Source of the DNA: Actinorhabdospora filicis
GTDB taxonomy: Bacteria > Actinomycetota > Actinomycetes > Mycobacteriales > Micromonosporaceae
Length of the DNA stretch: 64,000 bases
Direction of reading: 5' to 3'
Assembly: GCF_030269765.1 (NCBI RefSeq)
Contig: NZ_BSTX01000003.1
Location: 248,001-312,000, forward strand
Part shown: piece by piece, positions 41,405 to 51,400 of the stretch
How positions within the stretch are numbered: the first letter of the stretch is position 1
Layout: every line of letters starts with the position of its first letter
Program-made: the position numbers and the translations under genes
Notes under the pieces: model-generated
What the model was told of the DNA's origin: nothing
Database searches by the model: none
The model's input: the letters and a program-made list of their open reading frames with translations, nothing else

Positions 41405-42748
41405 GTGACGATCTCCAGCCTCCTCGCCCACGCACGGCCGCCATCGCGCCTGGCCGGCCGCCTCTCCGTGCAGTCGCTGCTGTTCGCGCTCGGCGAGGGC
41501 GCCTTCATGACCGGGTCGGCGGTGTTCTTCACCAAGATCGTCGGACTCTCGGCCGCCCAGGTCGGCATCGGCCTCACCATCGCCGGTGTCGCCGCCTTCC
41601 TCGCCGCCGTACCCATGGGCAAGGTCGTCGACCGCTTCGGGCCGAAACGGATGTGGGCGGTCAGCGGTCTCCTGCTGGCGGTGGCGTTCACGCTCTGGCC
41701 CCTCATCACCGACTTCACCGGCTTCGTCGTGATGGCCGTCTGCGTGGAGGTCGTCGGCGCCCTCGGCGCCACCTCGCACGGCTCCTACACCCTCGACGTG
41801 CTGCCGCCGGCCGAACGGGTGAAGTCACGCGCCTACATGTACTCCGCCCTCAACCTCGGCTTCACCCTCGGCGCCGCCATCGGCGGTGTCGCGCTGGCCT
41901 TCCACTCCAACGACGTCCTGCGCGCCCTGCCCTGGTTCACCGCCCTGATCGCGCTGATCAACGCCATCGCGATCACCCGCCTGCCGAAGGCCCCGCACGA
42001 CGAACGCAGCGCCAAGGAGCGCAAGACGCCCATCCCCGGTCCCGGCCCGATGCGCAACCCCGGCTGGCTGCTCACCGGCTTCCTGACCGGGGTGTTCTGG
42101 ACCAACCAGACGGTGCTGAACGTCGTCATCCCGCTCTGGCTGGTCCAGAAGACCGACGCCCCGCCGGTGCTGCTGGCGTTCCTGTTCGGGACCAACACGG
42201 TCATGTGCATCGTCCTGCCGATGGCCGCCTCCCGCGGTGTCAAGAACATCCCCACCGCGCTCAAGGCCATCCGCCTGTCCACGACCCTCTTCGTCGTCTC
42301 CTGCCTGATCACCCTCGCGACGCACGAGACCATCGGCTGGGTCACCATCGCCCTGGTCTGGCTGGGCCACATCGCGCTGACCGGCGCCGAGCTCTACATG
42401 TCGGCGGCGACCTGGACCTTCGAGGCCGAGCTCATGGACCCCCGCCGGCGCGGCGCCTACCAGGGCGCGGCCGAACTGACCATGACCCTCGGCAAGGTCG
42501 GCGCACCGGCGGCCTACACCTTCCTCGCCCTGAACTGGGGCGCCACCGGCTGGCTGGTGATCGCCGGAGTCATCCTTGCCGCCACCGTCGGCATCCACCC
42601 GGCCACCCGGATGGCCCGCCGGTTCCTGGAGCGGCACGTCCCGGCCGACGTACTGGCCGCCGCCACCGCTGGCGGCGACACCGAGGAGTCGGCCGATGCC
42701 TCGCCGTCCGACAGTGGTGAGGTTGTCCCCGTGGGGGACAGCCGGTAA
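41405..42748 (+). CDS. Major facilitator superfamily transporter
   Basis: A 447-residue transporter with 12 predicted transmembrane helices. The MFS loop motif is visible as 'GKVVDRFGPKRMW' between helices 2 and 3. The N- and C-terminal halves are separated by a charged loop ('PKAPHDERSAKERKTPIPG'). The acidic C-terminal tail of about 45 residues is likely cytoplasmic. The substrate is unknown; drug efflux or sugar export are typical. The GTG at 41405 gives a conventional N-terminus, but an in-frame GTG at 41321 exists and neither has a strong ribosome binding site. Confidence 0.9.
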   Translation: MTISSLLAHARPPSRLAGRLSVQSLLFALGEGAFMTGSAVFFTKIVGLSAAQVGIGLTIAGVAAFLAAVPMGKVVDRFGPKRMWAVSGLLLAVAFTLWPLITDFTGFVVMAVCVEVVGALGATSHGSYTLDVLPPAERVKSRAYMYSALNLGFTLGAAIGGVALAFHSNDVLRALPWFTALIALINAIAITRLPKAPHDERSAKERKTPIPGPGPMRNPGWLLTGFLTGVFWTNQTVLNVVIPLWLVQKTDAPPVLLAFLFGTNTVMCIVLPMAASRGVKNIPTALKAIRLSTTLFVVSCLITLATHETIGWVTIALVWLGHIALTGAELYMSAATWTFEAELMDPRRRGAYQGAAELTMTLGKVGAPAAYTFLALNWGATGWLVIAGVILAATVGIHPATRMARRFLERHVPADVLAAATAGGDTEESADASPSDSGEVVPVGDSR

Positions 42749-42786
42749 CGGGCGAGGGGCTCGCAACCCGGAAACGCAGGAGGGTC

Positions 42787-43251
42787 ATGGGTAACGATCA
42801 AGATCTGTGGACGGCCCTCGTTGAGGCTGAACGGCAACTGGCGCGGGCGCGTGCCGAGTTCTACCAGCGTGCCGAAGGACGCAGTGAGGTGCTGGCGGCT
42901 GCTCTGCAGGGGCCGTCGAACTGGGATCGCGGCACGGCCCTGGCCTTCCTTGGGAAGATCCCGGACGACGTTCCCGAGCTGCTCGATCAGCTCGTCGAGA
43001 ACGCGACATCTCATGCATGGGCATTGGTGGCAAGACGTGCGATCGCAGCCGGAAGGCGCGAGCTGGTTACGCCGTTGCTGCGCCGGATAGTTCGCGAACG
43101 GCTCGAAACCGCCGATGCGGAGGACTATCGCAGGCTGGCCGAATTGCTTCGGCACATGAATGACGACGAGGCCCTTGGTGAGCTCGTGCGAAGGGCTGCT
43201 GATCTTGAGGACCCGGACATGCAAGAGGTAGCCCGGGACTTTGCGCGATGA
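42787..43251 (+). CDS. Hypothetical helical protein
   Basis: A 154-residue protein predicted to be almost all alpha-helix, with HEAT-like pairs ('ALAFLGKIPDDVPELLDQLVEN', 'WALVARRAIAAGRRELVTPLLRRIV'). No family recognised. An excellent AGGAGGG site precedes the ATG, and codon use is less GC3-biased than its neighbours (more T and A in third positions), suggesting recent arrival. Stand-alone helical-repeat proteins of this size may be immunity or scaffold proteins; there is no direct evidence. Confidence 0.7.
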   Translation: MGNDQDLWTALVEAERQLARARAEFYQRAEGRSEVLAAALQGPSNWDRGTALAFLGKIPDDVPELLDQLVENATSHAWALVARRAIAAGRRELVTPLLRRIVRERLETADAEDYRRLAELLRHMNDDEALGELVRRAADLEDPDMQEVARDFAR

Positions 43252-43485
43252 CGGAAGTGCGAGTCCCAACCCGTACGCAACGCTGATCTCGCGGAGTCGG
43301 GGTGGCTGCGCCTAGGCGTCCTCCCCGACGAGCTCCCCCAAGAGCACGAGTTGCCCTGAGCATGATCACAGGCGCCCGCCGCCACCGCGGGGTCTCCGTG
43401 AACACCTCTCACCTGCGTGTTCGCTCCGATAGCCTGGGATGCGGCCCGGGGCCGCGGGGGCGGCCCGGCACGCCTGGGGGGACGC

Positions 43486-45255
43486 GTGTACTACAGCAGC
43501 GGCAACTACGAGGCCTTCGCCCGTCCACGCAAACCCGAGGGCGTCGACGCCAAGTCGGCCTGGTTCGTGGGCGCGGGACTGGCGTCCCTGTCGGGTGCGG
43601 CGTTCATGATCCGCGACGGGCGCATGGCGGGGGAGCGGATCACCGTCCTGGAGCGCCTGAAGCTGCCCGGCGGCGCCCTGGACGGCATCAAGGAGCCGAA
43701 GAAGGGCTTCATCATCCGGGGTGGCCGTGAGCTGGAAGACCACATGGAATGCCTGTGGGACCTGTTCCGCTCGGTGCCCTCCATCGAGATCGAGGACGCC
43801 TCGGTCCTCGACGAGTTCTACTGGCTGAACAAGGACGACCCGAACTACTCCCTCCAGCGCGTCACCGAGAAGCGGGGACAGGACGCCGGCACCAACGGGC
43901 TGTTCGCGCTGCCGCCGAAGGGCCAGAAGGACATCACCCGGATCTTCCTCGCCACCCGCGAGGAGATGGAGGGCAAACGCATCACCGACGTGGTCGGCCC
44001 CGGCTTCCTCGGCAGCAACTTCTGGCTGTACTGGCGCACGATGTTCGCCTTCGAGGAGTGGCACTCGGCCCTGGAGTTCAAGCTCTACCTGCACCGCTTC
44101 ATCCACCACGTCGGCGGCCTGCCCGACTTCACCGCCCTGAAGTTCACCAAGTACAACCAGTACGAGTCCCTCGTCCTGCCGCTCACCCGCTGGCTCATCG
44201 ACCAGGGCGTCACCCTCCGGTTCTCCACCGAGGTCACCGACATCGACTTCGCCATCACCGACGGCCGCAAACAGGCCACCCGCATCCACTGGATCGCCGA
44301 CGGTGAGCCCGGCGGCGTCGACCTCGGCGAGAACGACCTGGTGCTGGCCACCATCGGCTCGCTGACGGAGAACTCCGACAACGGCGACCACCACACCCCC
44401 GCCCGCCTGGACGAAGGTCCCGCCCCCGCCTGGGACCTGTGGAAGCGCATCGCCGCCAAGGACCCCGCCTTCGGGCGCCCGGAGGTCTTCTGCGGCAACA
44501 TCGCCGAGAGCAAGTGGGAATCGGCGACGGTCACGACCCTCGACCCGCGCATCCCGGACTACATCCAGCGCATCGCCAAACGGGACCCCTTCAGCGGCAA
44601 GGTCGTCACCGGCGGCATCGTCACCGTCCGCGACTCCTCGTGGCTGCTGAGCTGGACCGTCAACCGCCAGCCCCACTTCAAGCAGCAACCCCCCGAGCAG
44701 ATCGTGGTGTGGCTGTACTCCCTGTTCGTCGACCGCCCCGGCGACTACGTGCCCAAACCCATGCAGGACTGCACCGGCGAGGAGATCACCCGCGAGTGGC
44801 TCTACCACCTGGGCGTACCCACCGAGCAGATCGACGACATGGCCGCCACCGGAGCCAGATGCGTGCCGGTGATGATGCCCTACGTGACGTCCTTCTTCGC
44901 GCCCCGCCACGCCGGCGACCGCCCCGACGTCGTCCCCGAGGACGCGGTCAACTTCGCCTTCATCGGCCAGTTCGCCGAAACCACCCGCGACACGATCTTC
45001 ACCACCGAGTACTCGGTCCGCACCGGCATGGAGGCCGCCTACCGGCTCCTGGGCATCGAGCGCGGCGTCCCGGAGGTCTTCAACTCCACCTACGACATCC
45101 GCAAGCTCCTCGACGCCATGTACCACCTCCGCGACGGCGAGAAACTGCGCGTCCCCGGCCCCGCCCCGGTGCGCAAGCACCTGCTCCACAAGCTCGACAG
45201 CACCGAGATCGGCCAGATGCTCACCGAGTTCCGGCTCATCGACGCCGAGGAGTGA
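43486..45255 (+). CDS. ohyA: Oleate hydratase (FAD-dependent, MCRA family)
   Basis: A 589-residue flavoprotein that adds water to the cis-9 double bond of oleate and related fatty acids, giving 10-hydroxy acids. Blocks typical of the myosin-cross-reactive-antigen family are present: FAD-binding 'FVGAGLASLSGAAFMIRDG', 'VLERLKLPGGALDG', 'RGGRELEDHMECLWDLFRSV', 'YRTMFAFEEWHSALEF'-like and 'PRHAGDRPDVVP'. Length matches the family. GTG start with GGGGGGA upstream. A DUF7144 membrane protein gene starts 5 bp downstream, so the two form an operon. The role is likely detoxification of unsaturated fatty acids. Confidence 0.95.
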   Translation: MYYSSGNYEAFARPRKPEGVDAKSAWFVGAGLASLSGAAFMIRDGRMAGERITVLERLKLPGGALDGIKEPKKGFIIRGGRELEDHMECLWDLFRSVPSIEIEDASVLDEFYWLNKDDPNYSLQRVTEKRGQDAGTNGLFALPPKGQKDITRIFLATREEMEGKRITDVVGPGFLGSNFWLYWRTMFAFEEWHSALEFKLYLHRFIHHVGGLPDFTALKFTKYNQYESLVLPLTRWLIDQGVTLRFSTEVTDIDFAITDGRKQATRIHWIADGEPGGVDLGENDLVLATIGSLTENSDNGDHHTPARLDEGPAPAWDLWKRIAAKDPAFGRPEVFCGNIAESKWESATVTTLDPRIPDYIQRIAKRDPFSGKVVTGGIVTVRDSSWLLSWTVNRQPHFKQQPPEQIVVWLYSLFVDRPGDYVPKPMQDCTGEEITREWLYHLGVPTEQIDDMAATGARCVPVMMPYVTSFFAPRHAGDRPDVVPEDAVNFAFIGQFAETTRDTIFTTEYSVRTGMEAAYRLLGIERGVPEVFNSTYDIRKLLDAMYHLRDGEKLRVPGPAPVRKHLLHKLDSTEIGQMLTEFRLIDAEE

Positions 45256-45260
45256 CGACC

Positions 45261-45660
45261 ATGACGAGCAGAACCGCCCGCGGCTGGGCCATCGGAGGCG
45301 GCGTCCTCGCCGCGTCCGTCCTGATCCTCACCGGCATCTGGCAGATCCTGACCGGCTTCGCCGCGATGAACGGCGGCGACTACTTCGTCATCGGCTCCGG
45401 CTACACCTACGCCTTCAGCACCACCACCTGGGGCTGGCTGCACCTGACCATCGGCGCGCTGATGGCGGTCGTGGGCGCGCTCATCCTGGGAGGTGCGGCA
45501 TGGGCCCGCCTGGCCGGAGTCCTTCGCCCTGATCTCGGCGACCCTGAACTTCCTGTGGATCCCCTACCAGCCGATCTGGGCCCTCATCATCATCGCCGCC
45601 GACGCGTTCGTCATCTGGTCCCTCCTCGTCATCAACGACGACACAAGCCTGGAGCAGTGA
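45261..45660 (+). pseudogene. DUF7144-type membrane protein with one-base frameshift
   Basis: The first 86 codons encode 'GWAIGGGVLAASVLILTGIW', a second helix 'WLHLTIGALMAVVGALILGG' and 'AAWARLAGV', all typical of small four-helix DUF7144 proteins. The rest of the family pattern ('FALISATLNFLWIPYQPIW', 'ALIIIAADAFVIWSLLV') continues in the +1 frame and ends at the TGA at 45658-45660. Removing one C from 45521-45522 restores an uninterrupted protein of about 132 residues. Either a real inactivating insertion or a sequencing error. As sequenced, the open frame runs instead to 45779 with an Arg-rich tail. Confidence 0.75.
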
Positions 45661-45732
45661 CGTCGTCTTCGGAAACGGATCAAAGCGCCAGGGAGAGCGC
45701 GGTCGTGAACCCCCGACACCGAAGTCGTATTG

Positions 45733-46017
45733 AGAAGAGGACGCTGGAAATCTCGGCCGGGCGGCCCGCCGTGGAGTAATTGGGGCTGCGACCGCTGCCT
45801 CGGTATGGATCACACTGGGGGCGTTCACCGAACTCAAGGAGTGGCTGCTGGCAGTCTCGGCGGCGACCATACCCGCGGCGAACGCCGTGGCTGATGCGGC
45901 TACGGCGCGGCGAACTGCTCACAGGGAGGCCGAGCATCGATGTTCTTCTTGTACGAAGCCCACTGGCGGCTGCCACGCTCGACTACCTGAGCCGATCAGC
46001 ACTTGGGAAGTGCCCAA
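45733..46017 (+). pseudogene. Decayed fragment of a small membrane protein
   Basis: In one frame a protein-like sequence without start codon can be read: 'AARRGVIGAATAASVWITLG' followed by 'AFTELKEWLLAVSAATIPAA' and an Ala-rich helix. It resembles a transmembrane hairpin from a phage- or plasmid-type hypothetical protein. A stop lies upstream and no ATG, GTG or TTG is available in frame, so this is best seen as a remnant. It ends at the border of the tRNA-derived segment. Confidence 0.35.
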
Positions 46018-46059
46018 GTAGGGTGGGCGGGGCTCGAACCCGCGCCCCACGGATTATGA
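46018..46059 (-). repeat. Inverted copy of tRNA 3' half (attachment-site-like)
   Basis: On the minus strand, 41 of 42 bases match positions 47675-47716, from inside the CAU anticodon loop through the T-arm and acceptor stem to one base past the discriminator. The upstream half of a tRNA is absent. Copies of tRNA 3' halves are left by tyrosine-integrase elements; here the copy is inverted relative to the intact tRNA, unlike a simple attL/attR pair. A 7-bp inverted repeat ACTTGGG/CCCAAGT (46001-46007, 46013-46019) abuts it. Confidence 0.8.
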
Positions 46060-46188
46060 ATTTTACAAGCTTGGTGCCATTTCATCCCACTCGGTGACGT
46101 TTCTTTCCGATTTACGGGGGTCGCAGGCGGGCATGGTGTCAAATTCCGCTGCTCTGTGTCAACTGTGTCCAGACTGTCCGGACGCATC

Positions 46189-46350
46189 ATGAGCCCACCG
46201 TGGCCCGCACACTTGCGCTCGTTGGCAAGGGCCGAAGATGCGGCGAGACTCCAGGACTTTTATCAGAGTGCTGCCCTGGCTGGAGGGGATGGGAACACGG
46301 CGCCAGTGCGAGTAATCCCTCTTCAGGAGATCCTAGATGCATGGCGATGA
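46189..46350 (+). CDS. Small hypothetical protein, DUF6247-like impression
   Basis: A 53-residue ORF, mostly helical ('SLARAEDAARLQDFYQSAAL', 'VIPLQEILDAWR'). The pattern of an acidic/aromatic helix followed by 'L..IL..WR' recalls the small DUF6247 proteins common in actinomycete accessory DNA. No good ribosome binding site is seen; a GTG at 46156 is an alternative start. Its end overlaps the next gene by 14 bp. Confidence 0.35.
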   Translation: MSPPWPAHLRSLARAEDAARLQDFYQSAALAGGDGNTAPVRVIPLQEILDAWR

Positions 46351-46594
46351 TGAAGTTACTGTTGACCTCCGGTTTTCCTCATCCAATGACGAGGTGACGG
46401 AGCTCTGCTTCGAACCTGTGGGGACCACCTTCAGGATGAACAGAAACGATGTGATCTATCTTCGAATCCCAGTTTCGGCCGTACCAAATCTGGAGATCAT
46501 AATGTGGCAGAATGGGATCGGAGTTTGGGTGGCACCTTATCCAGGTGAGTACATAATTCTGGACGGCAATAAGGTGGAACTCGATCGACTCTGA
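46337..46594 (+). CDS. Hypothetical protein, lower GC
   Basis: An 85-residue ORF with a proper CAGGAGA ribosome binding site. The sequence is beta-rich ('EVTVDLRFSSSNDEVTELCF', 'NLEIIMWQNGIGVWVAPYPG') and its codon use is clearly less GC-biased than the chromosome, so it came with mobile DNA. It does not resemble a family I can name. Size and fold are compatible with a small immunity-type protein; an RHS toxin gene lies about 1.8 kb downstream. Confidence 0.5.
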   Translation: MHGDDEVTVDLRFSSSNDEVTELCFEPVGTTFRMNRNDVIYLRIPVSAVPNLEIIMWQNGIGVWVAPYPGEYIILDGNKVELDRL

Positions 46595-47147
46595 GTTTTC
46601 CGGGTTTGGGGTGACGCTTGAGTACGGGCAACATCCCAGTTCAATGCCGCCGAGCCCAGGCCCGTTGTCGTGTTATTCGAGACGGGCCCGAGCGTTACCT
46701 CCGCAGGCTGGGACCGTTACGCCGAGCGACGGTTAATCTTTCGGTGATCGGCGCGCGCAGCAGTGGGTACCGTCAGCTAGCCGGCAAGCTGAATTCCAGG
46801 GTGCAAGTACACGAATGTAATCGCATCTGCAAGATTGAATGCCGGCGTCGGCTGGTTCGGGGCTGGCAGGGATGTCGGTCTGGCTTGCGGGTGGGTTTGG
46901 CGTGGTAGCGGTCGGGGGTGCCTTCTTCGTCCCGCCTCCGTCCCCGATTGGCGGTTGGGGCGATACCGCGTGGGAGTTCTAGCTCGGCCTTGAGCTGGCC
47001 CAGTCCGGCGTGGATCCGGGTGCTTTCTGCCTTTCTATGGCCTGGATAGCCCATGAGCAACTAACCTGTCTTAGTGGCGAACTCTTCGCGTTTGGGTGGA
47101 AATGCCACCGTGGCAGGGTCGAGTTTGGGCTCGGCAGGCTTGGTGGT
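46595..47147. other. Low-density intergenic scar
   Basis: No ORF here has a ribosome binding site, a family motif or coherent codon use. GC content is below that of the flanks. It lies between small orphan genes and a transposase remnant and looks like degraded mobile DNA. Confidence 0.5.
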
Positions 47148-47320
47148 CTAGACAAGCCCGTCTTCGGCGCGATCGGCATCAACCTTGACGGCCGCCCCGA
47201 CGTGTTGAGCATCTGGGGCGGCGACTGCGGCGAGGAGGTACGCCACGGGATGACCATGCCAACCGAACTGCGCAACTGCAGTATCGCCAACGTGATGATC
47301 GTCTGCCGAGACGGGCTTGT
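47148..47320 (+). mobile_element. IS256-family transposase remnant
   Basis: About 57 codons read 'KPVFGAIGINLDGRPDVLSI', then 'ELRNCSIANVMIVCRDGL'. This corresponds to the central DDE region of IS256-type (mutator) transposases, in which 'KPVYVAIGVDLDGRKEVLGLW' and 'ELRNRGV.DV.I.C.DGL' are standard. The catalytic Asp context 'RDGL' is still visible, but the start and the C-terminal glutamate region are missing. No terminal repeats were found. The following 320 bp to the tRNA contain nothing recognisable. Confidence 0.65.
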
Positions 47321-47641
47321 GAGCTCCTAACAGGATCTTCGTTCTCGTCGGTCACGGCGCGCTGGATGCTGACGGCGAGATCGGTGGGGACCGGGACGGA
47401 CTGAGTCCACCGAGGGGCTTTCGGCGCACATGCGAGCCATCCCGTTCTTGATCCTCTGTGAACTGTTGATGTGGCCGAGATGCACCCGGCGAGACTCCTG
47501 CACCCACTCAAATGGCCATAGGCGAAGGTGCGGAGTTCACGAGATCTTCCCCCGTGAAGTGAGCATTGTCGCAGCTCAGCGTGCGTTTCGTAGCCTGAGG
47601 AGCCTTGGCTCGCAGGACCTGTGAGACACTGCTCTCTCCCC

Positions 47642-47715
47642 GGGGTGGTAGCTCAGCCGGTTAGAGCAGCGGACTCATAATCCGTGGGTCGCGGGTTCGA
47701 GCCCCGCCCACCCTA
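47642..47715 (+). tRNA. tRNA with CAU anticodon (tRNA-Met or tRNA-Ile2)
   Basis: A complete cloverleaf: acceptor GGGGTGG/CCACCCT (first pair G-U), D-stem GCTC/GAGC, anticodon stem GCGGA/TCCGT with loop CTCATAA (anticodon 47676-47678), a 5-nt variable loop and T-stem GCGGG/CCCGC around TTCGAGC. Discriminator A. CCA is not encoded. The anticodon CAU could be elongator Met or lysidine-modified Ile2; initiator features (C1-A72 mismatch, GGG/CCC stem) are absent. Confidence 0.93.
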
Positions 47716-48430
47716 CGCACGCCCTCTTAGCTGGGGACGAGTTTCTCCGTCTGGGCTACTCGACCCCACACGGCGGGACCCCGCCGTTGAACGGTTGGAG
47801 CTGATCTTGCTCGGCGATCTCCCGCCAGTTCATGGATGGCACCAGTTCGAGCACCGCCAGACCGTAAGTAGCTGGTCTCTTATGGGGCGCACAGCCACGA
47901 ACCGGATTCAGCTCTCGGTGGTCCCCGAGGCGCCGTCGCAGGTGGCGGACCTGGTCAGCGACCAGTCGGCCTCTCCCGTACGGCCAGGGCACGGTGCAAA
48001 GCGCTGACGGATTCACTGTGTCAAGGATGGCGATGATCACGCCGAGAGGCTGGCGTGTTCGGAGGGCCGGTGTCCAGCATGTCTGCCGTGACAGACCAGT
48101 TCAGCGTCGGCCACCGTGGGTGGTTGAAGGGTTGACAGCCTCGCGGGTCTGGTGTGGGATCGTCTAGCCTCACTGTTCGCCCGCAGTGTCCTTTGAAGAC
48201 GTAGTGCCCGCTTCTGTTGCCCCGCCTAGGTTTGCCTAGATCTCGGCCGGGTTCCGCGCCGCCGAGCTTGGCTGACGCCGCTCGTTGCGCGCTCGATGCT
48301 GGCCTCCGCGTCCTCTGTGGAGATTCGTGCTCTGTGGGGCTGCCCAGAGCCAGCCCTGCTAGAGCGCCTAACGCTTCTCGCAACAGGACGGGATCTGGGG
48401 TGATCTGTCCGTTCAAGATTGGTGGAAGCT
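47716..48430. other. Non-coding stretch between tRNA and RHS gene
   Basis: About 715 bp without a convincing gene. ORFs that begin inside the tRNA or read antisense lack ribosome binding sites and motifs. A TTGACA hexamer at 48132-48137 with TGGGAT 17 bp further on is a possible promoter for the RHS gene 270 bp downstream. This is where an element joined to the tRNA would begin, but no integrase is present. Confidence 0.45.
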
Positions 48431-51400
48431 ATGAGTTCTGCCCAAAGACGTGGGCCTAGGTGGCCTCGTGGGCGTTTGTGGCGGCATCGGGTGGGGCGTG
48501 GCCTTGCCGGTGTCGTGAGCATGTCGTTGGCGGTGTCGCTGCTGGCGGGGCTTCCCAGTCCCGCGGCTGCAGCACCCGGTGGCCAGCCGACCGGACCGTC
48601 GAAGGAGTCTGTCCGGGTTGGTACGGGAAAGTCGAAGCTGGCGGCGAAGTCGGAGACCGACGGCGAGGGTGTCACCGGGCCTGGTGAGGTGAGGTTGCCG
48701 GAGGCTGCGTCATCAAAGGTCGGCACCTCGGGTGATCCGGTCGATGTCGGTGGCCTGGATGTGTCGCTGTCGACGAAGCCGCCTGAGGATGAGGCACTAT
48801 CGGGCTGGATGCTGCGTGATGGTGTCCTGGCTGCTGGGCCTTCCAGCGTCGAAGTGACCGTGGCTGATGCGTCGGTCGCTGAGAAGGCCGGTGTGCACGG
48901 GGTGGTGTTGTCGCTGTCGCGTACCGATGGCGGGGCATCTTCGGTGGACTTCAGGCTGAGCGTGGATTACACGCCTTTCGCCGAGCTCTATGGCGCCGAC
49001 TATGGCAGCCGCCTGCATGTGGTGGAGTTGCCGGCATGCGTGCTGAGCACACCGGAGGCACCTGAGTGTCAGGTGCAGCGTGACCTGCCATCGAAGAACC
49101 TCGCCGGCAAGGTGAGTTCCGACGTGAGCGTCAACGGCAGCTACGCCAGGGAGGCCTCTGCGCCCACGGTGTTGGCGGTGACGGCTGGTTCGTCCGGGAC
49201 CACGGCGAACTTCAAGGCCACGTCGCTGTCGCCGGCCTACTCGTGGAATGCCGGTGGCCAGAGCGGATCCTTCTCCTGGTCCTACCCCCTGACGGCCCCT
49301 GATTCTTTGGGTGGCCCGTCCCCGTCGCTGGCGCTGTCCTATGACAGTGGCTCGGTGGATGCCCAGACCTTGGCGCAGAACGGGCAGGGCTCGTGGGTCG
49401 GTGAAGGCTGGGACATGCAGACCGGCTACATCGAGCGCTCCTACCGCTCCTGCACCCAGGACGGCGGGACCACGGCCGATCAGTGCTGGTTCTCGCCCTA
49501 CAACGCCACGATGGTCTTCCAGGGCCAGTCGACCAAGCTCGTGCGCGACAGCGCCACGGGACTTTGGAAGTCCGATGCCGACTCCGGGATGCGCATCGAG
49601 CAGAAGTTCGACACCAGCCTCGCCAACGGCGACAACGACGGCGAGTACTGGGTTGTGACCACCATGGACGGCACCCAGTTCTGGTTCGGGAAGAACAAGC
49701 GCTACACCGGCGACACCCAGACCACCAACTCGGTGCAGACGGTCCCGGTGTTCGGCAACAACTCAGGAGAACCCTGCTACAACACCACCTTCGCCAACGC
49801 GTGGTGCCAGCAGGGGTACCGGTGGAACCTGGACTATGTCGTCGACCCGCGCGGGAACTCGATGACCTACTTCTACACCACCTGGACGGGCAACTACGGC
49901 CTCAACAACAACGCCAAAGCCGTCCCGTATGTCATGTCATCCACGCTGGATCACATCGACTACGGCACCCGCGCCGGCAGCGAGGCCAACCCCCCGGCCC
50001 CGATGCAGGTGTGGTTCACCAAGACCAACCGCTGCACCGGGTCCTGCACCAACGCCGAGTACCCCGACACCCCATGGGACCAGCGGTGCACCGCCACGAC
50101 ATGCCCGAACCTGAAGGCCCCGGCCTACTGGTCGCCCTACAAGCTGTCGTCGGTGTACACCCAGATCCGCCGTGCCGACGGCTCCGGGTACCGCAAGGTC
50201 GACTCCTGGGATCTGACCCACACCTACCCCGCCAGCGGTGACTTCGTGGCACCGGCGGGCGAGGACACCAAACCCAACCTCTGGCTGCAGACCCTCACCC
50301 ACACCGGCTACGCCGAGGACGGCCTGACCACTCTCGCCGAGCCCGCGGTGACCTTCGGCGGGACGCGGATGTTCAACCGGGTCGACTGGGGCAACGACAT
50401 CGGTGTGGCGCCCTTCGCCCACTACCGCCTCACCTCGATCCTCAACGGCGTCGGTGGCCAGACCCTGATCTCCTACTCCAACGTGGAATGCAGCCAGTTC
50501 CGCAAACCGATGCCCGGGTTCAACCCTTACCGCTGCTTCCCGCAGTACTACGTCCCCGACGACGGCGGGGAAGCCGGCTGGACCTGGTTCAACAAGTACA
50601 CCGTCACCGGGGTCACCGAAAAGGACCTCACACCCGCTGGATCCCCCGACGAGGCCTGGACCTACACATACTCCGTCGCCAGCTCCAGCGACGCATCCCT
50701 GTGGGCCCACGACTTCAACGAGACCACCCAGCTGGCCTACCGCTCCTGGCCCATCTGGCGCGGATACTCCGACATCACCACCACCCACGGCCCCGCAGGT
50801 GGCACCCAAACCGTCTCGAGAGGGCTCTACTACCGCGGCATGAACGGCGACAGCCTCGCCACCTGGGACAACGAAGGCATGGTCTGGGAAGGACGACGCA
50901 ACGTCCTATCTACCCCCATCGGCACCCCAGAGCTCACCGCACCCATTGGCGGTGGTGACGGCCGATGCCTTGACGCGGTCGGCGGAGGCACCGCCAACGG
51001 CACCGCCGTGCAGTTGTACGACTGCAACGGCAGTAGCGCCCAGAAGTGGGTCTACGACTCCACCGTGTTCACGCTCAAGAACACCGCCTCGGGCAAGTGC
51101 CTCGACAACAACAACAACGTCGCCGCCAACGGCAACAAACTCCAGCTGTGGACCTGCGCTTACATCCCGGCCCAAACCTGGAAACTCGCCCCCGACGGCA
51201 GCCTGAAGAGCCCCGTCGGCAAATGCATCGCCCCACAAGATGCAGGAGCGGTCAACAACACCCCCGTGGTGTTGTGGGACTGCACCGGTAAATGGGATCA
51301 GCGCTGGCAGAACCGATCCGACGACACTCTTCGCAGCAACCAGGCTCAACGCTGCATCGACGTCGCCTCCGCCAGCACCGCTGATGCGGCCAAAATCCAA

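Noticed and set aside
47684..48007. ORF beginning inside the tRNA
   Set aside because: Starts within the tRNA, no ribosome binding site, no coherent protein pattern.
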